From: Rhodocyclaceae bacterium
Lineage (GTDB): Bacteria; Pseudomonadota; Gammaproteobacteria; Burkholderiales; Rhodocyclaceae
DNA length: 14,402 nucleotides
Assembly (NCBI GenBank): GCA_017444505.1
Contig: JAFSWK010000177.1
Coordinates: 1-14,402 of the forward strand
Reading direction: 5' to 3'
Every line of letters starts with the position of its first letter. Positions within the stretch are counted from its first letter, which is position 1. Made by a program: the position numbers and the translations under genes. Under the pieces are notes generated by a model that saw only the letters and a program-made list of their open reading frames with translations, searched no databases and had not been told where the DNA came from. Below are positions 7,145 to 13,825 of this stretch, piece by piece.

Positions 7145-7900
7145 CTATCTGCCCGCGCGCAGCCACTGCTGGCGTTCTTCTGGCGGCATTTTTTCGATGG
7201 CGTAGCGCAAGGCGGTGCGGGGCATTTCATGGGCGTGCTGGCGCAGGAAGTCGCGCAGCAATTCCATGCTGACCCGCTTGCCCATCTCGCGCAGCATCCA
7301 GCCGACGGCTTTGTGCATCAGGTCGTGCGGGTGATGCAGGTGCATTTCGGCGTAGCGCAAACACCATGCGGGTTCGCCCTGCTGCAAGGGTTTCCAGGTG
7401 CACACCATGCTGATGCGCTGGCGCCAGAGGTTATCGCTGGTCGCCTGCGCGTCCAGAATGCGGCGCTTGTCGCCCAGACGGGTAGGCAACAGCAGCCAGT
7501 GGCCGACAATTTTGGGCGCGGAGACGTCGACCAAATCCCAGTTGTTGGCGCGTTCGGCGTGGCGCAGGTACAGCGTCAGGATTTCGTCGCGCCGCGCGAT
7601 GGCGGCATCTTCCTGAACGCAGCGCGGGCGGCTTTGCTGCTCGAATTGCGCCACCAGCAACAACAAGCCGCACAGCCGCACTTCGTGCCAGGGCGAGTGC
7701 AAGAGCGTGACAATCTCGTCCAGCGGCGTGCCTTTCGCCTGTTTTGCCACCGCCCGCGTCTGCCCCACCTTGATGCCCAAAAACTGGTCACCATGGCCGT
7801 ACTGCCCCGGCGCGGTCTTGAAAAAACGCATCAACGCCTGCCGCTGCGCCTCGTTTTGCAGCGCGCACAGATGCGCAATGATTTCCTGTGCCGAACGCAT
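7145..7900 (-). CDS. DNA alkylation repair protein, AlkD-like glycosylase
   Basis: HEAT-like-repeat DNA glycosylase family that excises bulky or cationic N3- and N7-alkylpurines without flipping the base. The 251-residue product has family blocks FFKTAPGQYGHGDQFLGI (26-43), NNWDLVD (119-125) and HDLMHKAVGWMLREMGKR (192-209), then MPRTALRYAIEKMP. Trp121, Asp125 and Trp201 correspond to the key aromatic and acidic residues of characterised AlkD (W109, D113, W187), with Arg160 or Arg162 near the DNA-contacting arginine. Activity therefore looks intact. The ATG lies 7 nt after the lipocalin stop, so co-transcription is very likely. A 136-nt gap separates it from fic. Confidence 0.92.
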   Translation of the reverse strand: MRSAQEIIAHLCALQNEAQRQALMRFFKTAPGQYGHGDQFLGIKVGQTRAVAKQAKGTPLDEIVTLLHSPWHEVRLCGLLLLVAQFEQQSRPRCVQEDAAIARRDEILTLYLRHAERANNWDLVDVSAPKIVGHWLLLPTRLGDKRRILDAQATSDNLWRQRISMVCTWKPLQQGEPAWCLRYAEMHLHHPHDLMHKAVGWMLREMGKRVSMELLRDFLRQHAHEMPRTALRYAIEKMPPEERQQWLRAGR

Positions 7901-7907
7901 CAGACGC

Positions 7908-8411
7908 TTACTCCTGCGTGACCCAAATCAGTTTTTCCGTGTCGTACCCGCGCCGGCGCGCCTCGGCAAGCAAGGCGTTTTTGGCCTCTGCGGTGATTTT
8001 CGGGGTGCGGGCAAGCAGCCAGAGATAGTGGTCGCCGCTGCTGCCAATCAGCGCATGTTGATAGTCCGCATCCAGCCACAGCACGCGATAGTCGGAATAG
8101 AACGGGCCAAAGAACGATACGCGCAGCAAGGCGGGGGTATCCGTGCGCCGCGCCAGCCCTTTGGCCGTTTTCGGCGCACCATTTTTGACGCCCGTATTCA
8201 CTACGTCAATTCCGCCATCCGCGCGCAACACGTACTGGGCGCGGGTTTGCTGCTGGCCGCGTTCAAAAATGTGGTCAAAACGCGCGATTTCATACCACGA
8301 ACCCAGAAAGCGATTCACATCAAACGCGCCGACCACGGCATTATCCACCGTGCATTCGCCCCGCCTCAACAACAGGGCGCGCAGGGCGGTAAATATGGCA
8401 GTGATTTTCAT
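7908..8411 (-). CDS. Lipocalin family protein (Blc-like)
   Basis: Bacterial lipocalins of the Blc type are small beta-barrels that bind lipids or lysophospholipids in the envelope. The 167-residue product has the first lipocalin signature GSWYEIARFDHIFERG at 37-52 and the strand motif LLRVSFFGPFYSDYRVL. The Blc C-terminal block YLWLLARTPKIT precedes RRRGYDTEKLIWV. The start at 8411 is supported by AGGGA 4 nt upstream; the open frame continues to 8582 but that part overlaps the transglycosylase gene. The N-terminus (MKITAIFTALRALLLRRGEC) is weakly hydrophobic and has no proper lipobox around Cys20, unlike E. coli Blc, so lipid anchoring and even export are doubtful. The start lies 7 nt after the upstream stop. 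Confidence 0.9.
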   Translation of the reverse strand: MKITAIFTALRALLLRRGECTVDNAVVGAFDVNRFLGSWYEIARFDHIFERGQQQTRAQYVLRADGGIDVVNTGVKNGAPKTAKGLARRTDTPALLRVSFFGPFYSDYRVLWLDADYQHALIGSSGDHYLWLLARTPKITAEAKNALLAEARRRGYDTEKLIWVTQE

Positions 8412-8418
8412 GTTTCCC

Positions 8419-9648
8419 TCACTGTGTCTTTTCGCCGGGATGCGCGCGCAGCCAGCGCAGCATTTTTTGTCCGGCGCGGCCATCGGCTTCCATGCCGGCG
8501 CGTTGCTGCAAATCGCGGATGGCTTTGCGTGAGGCGCTGCCCAACATGCCGTCGACTTCGCCGATGTCGTAGCCGTGCGCAATCAGGGCGCGTTGCACTT
8601 CACGGCGTTCTTCGCGCGAAAGGCCGGGGTCGTCGGTCGGCCAGGGGTGTTGCGGCGCGGCGCTGCCGCCGCGCAGCGCGTCCGAGAGCAAGGCAATGGC
8701 CAGCGCGTAGCTTTCTGCGGCGTTGTAGGAATAAATGGCGTCGAAATTGCGCGAAACCAGAAACGCCGGGCCTTCTTTGCCAGCGGGCAAGAGCAGTCCG
8801 GCTTTCCAGTCGTCCGCAGGCAAGGGGCGGCCATCGACCCGTGTGACGCCGCGCGCTGCCCATTTCGAGAGTGGCTGTTTGTTTTTGCGCGAAGCGCCCG
8901 ACACGTCCAGCCCTGCGGGCAGTTTGACTTCCATGCCCCACGGCAGGCCGCTGCGCCAGCCGGCGTTGTGCAAGAAATTCGCCGTGGAAGCCAGCGCGTC
9001 GGGCACGTTGCCGACCAGGTCGCGCCGTCCGTCGCCGTCAAAATCCACCGCTGTGCGCAAGAAGGTCGAGGGCATGAATTGCGTGTGGCCAAAGGCGCCC
9101 GCCCAGGAGCCGACCAGTTGTTCAGCGGGCACGTCGCCGCTGTCGGCAATTTTCAGGGCGCTGAAAAACTCTTGCCGGAAATAGCTCTGCCGCCGCCCGA
9201 AGCACGAAAGCGTGGCCAGCGATTGCAACAGCGGTTTTTTGCCGAAACTTTGCCCGTACTTGCTTTCCACGCCCCACACGGCGACCACCGTGGCCGCATC
9301 GACGCCATAGCGTCGCGCCACCTGCGCCAGCGCGTCCTGCCAGCGCGTCAGCATGGCGCGGCCATCGCGCACGCGCTCGTCATCGACCAGTCCGGCCAGA
9401 TAGTCCCAGATGGGCGTGCGAAACTCCGGCTGGTAATCCAGCGATTCCAGCACGCCGCCATCGGGTTTCAGCCCCGCCGTCAGGCGCTGGAAACCGGCCT
9501 CGGACACGCCCGCCTTCACCGCCGCGCCGCGCAGCCCCTGCACGCAGCGGGTCAATTCGGCGGCGTCCGGCTCCGCCGCAGCCACGTTACCCATTGCCCC
9601 GCTCAGACACAGCGCCGAGAGCACACCGAAAAAAGCAGAAAAACGCAT
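8419..9648 (-). CDS. Lytic murein transglycosylase, MltB family, with peptidoglycan-binding domain
   Basis: Cleaves the MurNAc-GlcNAc bond of peptidoglycan with formation of 1,6-anhydroMurNAc, for wall turnover or insertion of envelope machines. The 409-residue product starts with a signal peptide (about 1-25, cleavage after NVAAA) without a lipobox, so it is probably soluble in the periplasm. The catalytic domain contains VWGVESKYGQSFG with catalytic Glu128, GAFGHTQFMPSTF at 184-196 and VDFDGDGRRDL at 201-211. A C-terminal PG_binding_1 domain covers about 343-405. The start is the ATG at 9648 because GGGGA lies 5 nt upstream; ATGs at 9654 and 9714 are alternatives. It heads the minus-strand block. 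Confidence 0.92.
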   Translation of the reverse strand: MRFSAFFGVLSALCLSGAMGNVAAAEPDAAELTRCVQGLRGAAVKAGVSEAGFQRLTAGLKPDGGVLESLDYQPEFRTPIWDYLAGLVDDERVRDGRAMLTRWQDALAQVARRYGVDAATVVAVWGVESKYGQSFGKKPLLQSLATLSCFGRRQSYFRQEFFSALKIADSGDVPAEQLVGSWAGAFGHTQFMPSTFLRTAVDFDGDGRRDLVGNVPDALASTANFLHNAGWRSGLPWGMEVKLPAGLDVSGASRKNKQPLSKWAARGVTRVDGRPLPADDWKAGLLLPAGKEGPAFLVSRNFDAIYSYNAAESYALAIALLSDALRGGSAAPQHPWPTDDPGLSREERREVQRALIAHGYDIGEVDGMLGSASRKAIRDLQQRAGMEADGRAGQKMLRWLRAHPGEKTQ

Positions 9649-9703
9649 AACCATCCCCACAAAGAAAGAAAACTGGCAGACAAACACAGCGCCGCGCCGG
9701 TCA

Positions 9704-9732
9704 TTGTCCGACATGGGCGTTTGCGGTATTAT
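9704..9732 (+). promoter_or_regulatory. Promoter of tRNA-Ser (and probably cobU)
   Basis: TTGTCC at 9704-9709 and TATTAT at 9727-9732 with an optimal 17-bp spacer, giving a start near 9739, about 30 nt before the mature tRNA 5' end. It lies between the divergent transglycosylase gene and the tRNA. Confidence 0.65.
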
Positions 9733-9768
9733 CCCTCGTTTCCTCGCGGCGCGCGCCGCCCGGATTGC

Positions 9769-9861
9769 GGAGAGGTACCGAAGTGGTCATAACGGCGCCG
9801 ACTCGAAATCGGATGGTCAGGGAAACCTGGCACAAGGGTTCGAATCCCTTCCTCTCCGCCA
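9769..9861 (+). tRNA. tRNA-Ser (anticodon CGA)
   Basis: 93-nt class II tRNA. Acceptor GGAGAGG pairs with CCTCTCC, with discriminator G and an encoded CCA (9859-9861). The anticodon loop CTCGAAA carries CGA, reading UCG. A long variable arm and a T-loop (GGTTCGAATCC) are present. Confidence 0.96.
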
Positions 9862-9874
9862 TCTTTCCTTTCCC

Positions 9875-10441
9875 ATGCCTGCCCATCTCATTCTTGGCGG
9901 CGCCCGCAGCGGCAAAAGCCGTTACGCCGAAACCCTCGCCGCGCAAAGCGCCTTGCCCGTCACACTGATTGCCACCGCGCAGGCGCTGGATGCGGAAATG
10001 GCGCAGCGCATCGCGCATCACCGCCAACACCGCCCCGCCCACTGGCACGTCATTGAAGAACCCATCGCGCTCGCGCACACGCTGCGCCAGCTCGTTGCCG
10101 CGCCATGCGCCATCATTATCGACTGCCTCAGCCTGTGGCTTGCCAACCTGCTGGGCGACTGGCAACCCGCCGCGCCAGACGCTCCGCCCGCGCCGCCACC
10201 AGCCTGTTTGTCGCAGCAAACCGACGCCCTGTTCGCGCTGCTGTCCACGCTGCCCGCGCATGTGCAACTGCTGCTGGTCGCCAACGAAGTCGGCCTCGGA
10301 CTGGTGCCGGAAACGCCGCTTGGCCGCCTCTACCGCGACGAAGCCGGTCGTTTGAACCAGCGCCTGGCCGCGCAATGCGAGCGCGTCACCCTGCTCGTCG
10401 CCGGTTTGCCGCTGGCGCTCAAAGGCGCACCGCCTGCTTGA
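9875..10441 (+). CDS. cobU: Adenosylcobinamide kinase / adenosylcobinamide-phosphate guanylyltransferase
   Basis: Phosphorylates adenosylcobinamide and transfers GMP to it, activating it for nucleotide-loop assembly of cobalamin. The 188-residue product has the P-loop GGARSGKS at 8-15, His48-His49 (one being the guanylylated histidine, His46 in Salmonella CobU) in RIAHHRQHRPAHW, and NEVGLGLVPETPLGRLYRDE from 137. A Pro/Ala-rich stretch (about 98-110) sits after the LSLWLANLL helix. The ATG is 13 nt after the tRNA-Ser CCA with an all-pyrimidine leader and no Shine-Dalgarno, so the mRNA probably begins as a tRNA-mRNA transcript. No other cobalamin gene is nearby. The stop overlaps the tRNA-Lys -35 box. 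Confidence 0.93.
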   Translation: MPAHLILGGARSGKSRYAETLAAQSALPVTLIATAQALDAEMAQRIAHHRQHRPAHWHVIEEPIALAHTLRQLVAAPCAIIIDCLSLWLANLLGDWQPAAPDAPPAPPPACLSQQTDALFALLSTLPAHVQLLLVANEVGLGLVPETPLGRLYRDEAGRLNQRLAAQCERVTLLVAGLPLALKGAPPA

Positions 10442-10467
10442 CGCGCACGCGCCCCGCGCCCTATAAT
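10438..10467 (+). promoter_or_regulatory. Strong sigma-70 promoter of tRNA-Lys
   Basis: TTGACG at 10438-10443 and a perfect TATAAT at 10462-10467 with an 18-bp spacer, about 15 nt before the mature tRNA. The -35 box contains the cobU stop codon TGA (10439-10441). Confidence 0.85.
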
Positions 10468-10482
10468 CGCCATTCTCTTTGG

Positions 10483-10558
10483 GGGTCGTTAGCTCAGTTG
10501 GTAGAGCAGCGGACTTTTAATCCGTTGGTCGCAGGTTCGAGCCCTGCACGGCCTACCA
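10483..10558 (+). tRNA. tRNA-Lys (anticodon UUU)
   Basis: 76-nt tRNA with D-arm, anticodon loop CTTTTAA (UUU), T-arm GCAGG-TTCGAGC-CCTGC and an encoded CCA. The acceptor stem GGGTCGT pairs with ACGGCCT, giving two G-U wobbles (1-72 and 4-69); see findings. Confidence 0.93.
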
Positions 10559-10567
10559 AAAAACACC

Positions 10568-10599
10568 AAGCCAGTCCGCGCGACTGGCTTTTTTGTTTT
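10568..10599 (+). terminator. Intrinsic terminator of tRNA-Lys
   Basis: 9-bp stem AAGCCAGTC / GACTGGCTT with a 5-nt loop, followed by a T-rich tract (TTTTTTGTTTT, counting the end of the stem). It lies 10 nt after the tRNA. Confidence 0.9.
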
Positions 10600-10705
10600 C
10601 CCTGTCTCCGTCCGCAGCTACGCCTGCGTGTCTTGACGCCCCCGACGTGTTGGAATCGCTGCAATTTACGCGGCGATTTTGCGCTGTATTTGCCGCACAT
10701 CCGGC

Positions 10706-11125
10706 TCACCCCTGTCCGCCTGCCTGTCCGCCGCCCTGTCCGGACAACAGGCTTTCCCAAACGCGCCAGCCCGCCTGTTTGCGCCCGCCCGTGCGGGCAT
10801 CATCCGTCAGCCCCAGCAATTTGCACATCATCTCCACCGGCTCGGTCGCCTTGATTTTCTCGTGCTCGTACACCGCCCGCTTTTGTGCCGCAATCAACAG
10901 CGCCATGCCGTTGAATGTCTCCGGCTCCTTGCCCGCCGCTTCCGAATCCGCAGCCTCCTCACCGGCGGCCAAGGCTTTCCCGGCATCCGACAGCGTCACC
11001 GAATCGGCACTTTCTGCCGCTGCGGAATTTGCCGCCGCGCGGCTTTCCTGCCGCTGCGCCGAGAGCGCCGCAACGCTGCGAAACAAGGTGGTGTAATGGC
11101 TGGACTGAATCAGGTCGATGCTCAT
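10706..11125 (-). CDS. Hypothetical protein, 139 residues, unrecognised
   Basis: I do not recognise a family. The frame is supported by a GGAG ribosome-binding site 7 nt before the ATG, coding-like codon use and co-orientation with rlmD (92-nt gap). The product starts MSIDLIQSSHYTTLF and continues with an Ala/Ser/Glu-rich, probably disordered stretch (about 20-75) containing DSVTLSDAGKALAAG. A predicted helical, charged segment (about 78-110, MALLIAAQKRAVYEHEKIKA) follows, and the end is Gly/Gln-rich (GQGGGQAGGQG) from a short internal DNA repeat. There is no signal peptide or membrane segment. VTLSxAxxAL phrases occur in assorted small proteobacterial proteins, some flagella-associated, but that is not enough to assign a role. 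Confidence 0.65.
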   Translation of the reverse strand: MSIDLIQSSHYTTLFRSVAALSAQRQESRAAANSAAAESADSVTLSDAGKALAAGEEAADSEAAGKEPETFNGMALLIAAQKRAVYEHEKIKATEPVEMMCKLLGLTDDARTGGRKQAGWRVWESLLSGQGGGQAGGQG

Positions 11126-11217
11126 GGTCGTCTCCGCTGGGAAGGAATGGTTACTTCTTCCCTTGCAGGTTTCGTGCCAGTTGCAGCAAAAGAGCGGCGC
11201 GAGCGTGAGACGCAGGT

Positions 11218-12531
11218 TTAGCGCGCTTCTTCGGGCGCGGTGAACAGGGCGATGGATTCGACGTGCGAGGTGTGCGGGAACATGTTGGCCGCGCCTGCGC
11301 AGACGAGGCGGTAGCCTTTTTCATGTACCAGCACGGCGGCGTCGCGCGCCAGCGTTGCGGGGTTGCAGGAAACATAAACAATGCGCCGGGGGCGCACTTG
11401 TCCGCCGAGCGCCTTGACCACGGCAATGGCGCCTTCGCGCGGCGGGTCGATGAGCAGGCGGTCGAACGCGCCGCAGGCGGCGAGGCTGTCTTCGCTGGCT
11501 TCAAAGAGATTGACGGCGTGGAAGGTGCAACGTTCCGCCAGACCGTTTTTGCGCGCGTTTTCCAGTGCGCGGGCGGTGAGCGCCTCGCTGCCTTCCAGCC
11601 CGGTGACGCGCGCGCCCCGCCGCGCAATGGGCAGGCTGAAATTGCCCAGCCCGCAAAAAAGGTCGCCGACGTGCTCGCCGGGCTGCGGGGCGAGCAACTG
11701 CATGGCGCGGCGCATGAGCATCTGGTTGACGCCGACGTTGACCTGCGTGAAGTCGTTGGGGCGAAATTCCAGCGTTACACCAAATTCGGGCAGACTGTAT
11801 TGCAGCGCGGGTGCCTCCTGCGGGTGCAGGCGGTAGACGCTGTCGACGCCCGCCGGTTGCAGCCAGACCTGCACGCCGTGCGTGCGGGCAAATTCGGCAA
11901 ACAGCGCGTCATCGGCGGCGGTGATGGGTTCCAGATTGCGAAACACCAGCACGGTAGTGTTTTCCGCCACGGATACTTCGATTTGCGGCAGGCGTTCGGC
12001 AATGGAAAGCGCGCCGGTGAGCTGGCGCAGCGCGGGCAGCAGGGCGGAAATGGCCGGCGGCAGGATTTCGCAGCTTTTCATGTCTGCGATGTAGCTGGAA
12101 CGGCGCTCGTGAAAGCCCACTAACATGCCGCCTTTTTTGGGCACCAGCCGCACACTCAGCCGCGCGCGGGTGCGATAGCCCCAGTCTGCGCCGCTGATGG
12201 CGGGCAGCAGATATTCGGGGCGCAGGCGGGCGATGTGCCAGAAGGCGTCTTCCAGCGCGCGCTGTTTCGCGGCCAGTTGCGCACGGGCGTCAAAATGCTG
12301 CATCGAGCAGCCCCCGCAATGGCCGTACCACGCGCAACGCGGCGCCACGCGCTGGGCGCTGGCGCGAATCAGGCGGCTAATCTGGGCTTTTTCAAACGTG
12401 GGTTTGCGGCGGTAGACGGAAAAATCGACTTGTTCGCCCGGCAGCGCGGCATCGACGAAGATGGTTTTGCCTTCGTGATGCAACACGCCCCGTCCTTCCA
12501 GGTCCAGCGATTCGATGGTGCCGATGGGCAT
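11218..12531 (-). CDS. rlmD: 23S rRNA (uracil-1939-C5)-methyltransferase RlmD
   Basis: SAM-dependent methyltransferase making m5U1939 in 23S rRNA. Formerly RumA. The 437-residue product has, in order, an N-terminal TRAM RNA-binding domain (about 1-55), [4Fe-4S] ligands Cys66, Cys72, Cys75 and Cys154, and the SAM motif VGDLFCGLGNFSLP (288-301). The IDPPREG motif is at 361-367, the nucleophile Cys389 in VYVSCNPATLARD, and the base Glu425 in HTSHVES. All catalytic residues are intact. The start at 12531 gives the typical MPIGTIESLDLEGRG N-terminus with GGAG upstream. It lies just beyond the tRNA-Pro terminator, with no obvious promoter of its own. Confidence 0.96.
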   Translation of the reverse strand: MPIGTIESLDLEGRGVLHHEGKTIFVDAALPGEQVDFSVYRRKPTFEKAQISRLIRASAQRVAPRCAWYGHCGGCSMQHFDARAQLAAKQRALEDAFWHIARLRPEYLLPAISGADWGYRTRARLSVRLVPKKGGMLVGFHERRSSYIADMKSCEILPPAISALLPALRQLTGALSIAERLPQIEVSVAENTTVLVFRNLEPITAADDALFAEFARTHGVQVWLQPAGVDSVYRLHPQEAPALQYSLPEFGVTLEFRPNDFTQVNVGVNQMLMRRAMQLLAPQPGEHVGDLFCGLGNFSLPIARRGARVTGLEGSEALTARALENARKNGLAERCTFHAVNLFEASEDSLAACGAFDRLLIDPPREGAIAVVKALGGQVRPRRIVYVSCNPATLARDAAVLVHEKGYRLVCAGAANMFPHTSHVESIALFTAPEEAR

Positions 12532-12563
12532 GGCGTGCTTCTCCGTGATGCGACAAAAAGGGC

Positions 12564-12603
12564 GGAAAAAACAAGACGCCCAAGCGCGGAAGGCTTGGGC
12601 GTC
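12564..12603 (-). terminator. Intrinsic terminator downstream of tRNA-Pro
   Basis: On the minus strand, an 11-bp perfect stem GACGCCCAAGC / GCTTGGGCGTC with a 7-nt loop, followed by TTGTTTTTT. It lies 11 nt past the tRNA CCA and 32 nt before the rlmD start. Confidence 0.92.
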
Positions 12604-12614
12604 TCTGGCGTGTC

Positions 12615-12691
12615 TGGTCGGGGAAAGAGGATTCGAACCTCCGGCCCCTGCGTCCCGAACGCAGTGCTCTACCAGGCTGAGCTATTCCCCG
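12615..12691 (-). tRNA. tRNA-Pro (anticodon CGG)
   Basis: 77-nt tRNA. Acceptor CGGGGAA pairs with TTCCCCG, discriminator A, encoded CCA. The anticodon stem-loop is CTGCG-TTCGGGA-CGCAG, giving CGG and reading CCG. The T-arm is GGAGG-TTCGAAT-CCTCT. It starts 16 nt after the ispB stop and is probably processed from an ispB transcript. Confidence 0.96.
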
Positions 12692-12707
12692 AGGCGCGCG
12701 GCGCGTT

Positions 12708-13679
12708 TTAGTGGTCACGCGAGTGCGCGAAAGCGGCCAATTCTAGCAGCGTGTCTTTGAAAATGGAAGCAGGCAACGGCGCGAGCGCGGCGCTGGCCTG
12801 TGTGATTTCTTCGCTGGCGGCGTCGCGGCAGGCGTCCAGCGCGCCGGTGCGGTGGATGATGTCGAGCACGGCGGCGAAATCTTCGCGCCCGCCTTCCTCA
12901 ATGGCGCGGCGCACGCGCGCGGCATCGTCCGCATTGCCGCGCTGCATGGCGAAAATCAGCGGCAGGGTGGTTTTGCCTTCGGCCAGATCGTCGCCCAGGT
13001 GCTTGCCCAGCCGCGCTTCGTCGGAACAATAATCGAGCACGTCATCAATAATCTGAAAGGCCGTGCCCAGGTGCATACTGAAGCGCGCCAGCCCTTCTTC
13101 GACTTCGGCGGGCTGCCGACCCAGCACCGCGCCCAGACGGGCGGCGGCTTCAAAGAGCTTGGCGGTCTTGTAATGCACAACGCGCAGATAGCCTTCACGG
13201 TCCAGACTGGCATCGTGGCAGTTGAGCAGTTGCAGCACTTCGCCTTCGGCGATGATGTTGGTGGCGTCGGACAAAATTTGCATGACGCGGATGTCATCAA
13301 CGCTGACCATCATCTGAAAGGCGCGCGAATAGAGAAAATCGCCCACCAGCACGGAAGCGGCGTTGCCAAACAGCGCATTGGCCGTCTGCCGCCCCCGGCG
13401 CAGTTCGGATTCATCGACCACATCGTCGTGCAGCAAGGTGGCGGTGTGGATGAATTCGACGGTGGCGGCCAGCTCGTGATGGTGCGTGCCTTGGTCATAC
13501 CCGCAGGCGCGCGCGCTCAACAGCAACAGCGCCGGACGCAGCCGTTTGCCGCCGCTGTGGATGATGTAATCGGCAATCTGGCGAATGAGCACGACTTCCG
13601 AATGCAGCCGCGCGCGGATCACCGCATCGGTGGCGCGCATGTCTTCGGCAATCGGGGCAAGCAGGCTGGGAATGGACAA
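12708..13679 (-). CDS. ispB: All-trans polyprenyl (octaprenyl) diphosphate synthase
   Basis: Adds isopentenyl units to farnesyl diphosphate to make the ubiquinone side chain. The 323-residue product has the substrate site GGKRLRPALLL (43-53), the first aspartate-rich motif DDVVD at 85-89 and the second, DDVLD, at 212-216 within FQIIDDVLDY. The KTA motif is at 171-173, and KHLGDDLAEGKTTLP follows the second motif. The start is TTG (13677-13679), preferred because GGAG lies 8 nt upstream and the MSIPSLLAPIAEDM N-terminus fits homologues; the first in-frame ATG would remove 13 conserved residues. Chain length (octaprenyl versus others) cannot be fixed by eye. Confidence 0.95.
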   Translation of the reverse strand: MSIPSLLAPIAEDMRATDAVIRARLHSEVVLIRQIADYIIHSGGKRLRPALLLLSARACGYDQGTHHHELAATVEFIHTATLLHDDVVDESELRRGRQTANALFGNAASVLVGDFLYSRAFQMMVSVDDIRVMQILSDATNIIAEGEVLQLLNCHDASLDREGYLRVVHYKTAKLFEAAARLGAVLGRQPAEVEEGLARFSMHLGTAFQIIDDVLDYCSDEARLGKHLGDDLAEGKTTLPLIFAMQRGNADDAARVRRAIEEGGREDFAAVLDIIHRTGALDACRDAASEEITQASAALAPLPASIFKDTLLELAAFAHSRDH

Positions 13680-13715
13680 AACGAAAGCTCCGGCAACCCT
13701 GTGGCAAAACGGGCG

Positions 13716-13744
13716 ATAGTATGGGGCGGGGCGAGACTCGTCAA
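13716..13744 (-). promoter_or_regulatory. Sigma-70 promoter of ispB
   Basis: On the minus strand, TTGACG (13739-13744), a 17-bp spacer and TACTAT (13716-13721). The start would be about 30 nt before the ispB TTG codon. Confidence 0.8.
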
Positions 13745-13761
13745 GAATCCCGCAAATTCCC

Positions 13762-13790
13762 TTAACGGCGCGCGGCAGTTCGTGGAAAAT
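13762..13790 (+). promoter_or_regulatory. Possible promoter of nadE
   Basis: TTAACG at 13762-13767 and GAAAAT at 13785-13790 with a 17-bp spacer, 35 nt before the nadE ATG. It is back to back with the ispB promoter. The match is moderate. Confidence 0.4.
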
Positions 13791-13825
13791 ACCGGCCTGT
13801 TAGCGGTTGTCAGGAAGTTGTAGAC

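Noticed and set aside
8412..8582. Extended N-terminus of the lipocalin
   Set aside because: It overlaps the transglycosylase gene in another frame; the ATG at 8411 has a good ribosome-binding site and lipocalin similarity begins after it.
10593..11096. Plus-strand open frame opposite the hypothetical gene
   Set aside because: It begins inside the tRNA-Lys terminator, has low-complexity composition and no ribosome-binding site.
11050..11110. Peptide HYTTLFRS in the hypothetical protein, resembling translated Illumina adapter (YTTLFRS)
   Set aside because: The DNA uses different codons (TAC ACC ACC TTG TTT CGC AGC) and does not match adapter sequence; the similarity is only at protein level.
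11126..11217. Hairpin GGGAAG / CTTCCC as an rlmD terminator
   Set aside because: The stem is only 6 bp with a long loop and no T-tract in the right place.
12716..12745. TAGAAT as a -10 box for tRNA-Pro on the minus strand
   Set aside because: It lies about 40 nt from the tRNA and has only a poor -35 (TTCCAT) inside ispB; too weak to annotate.
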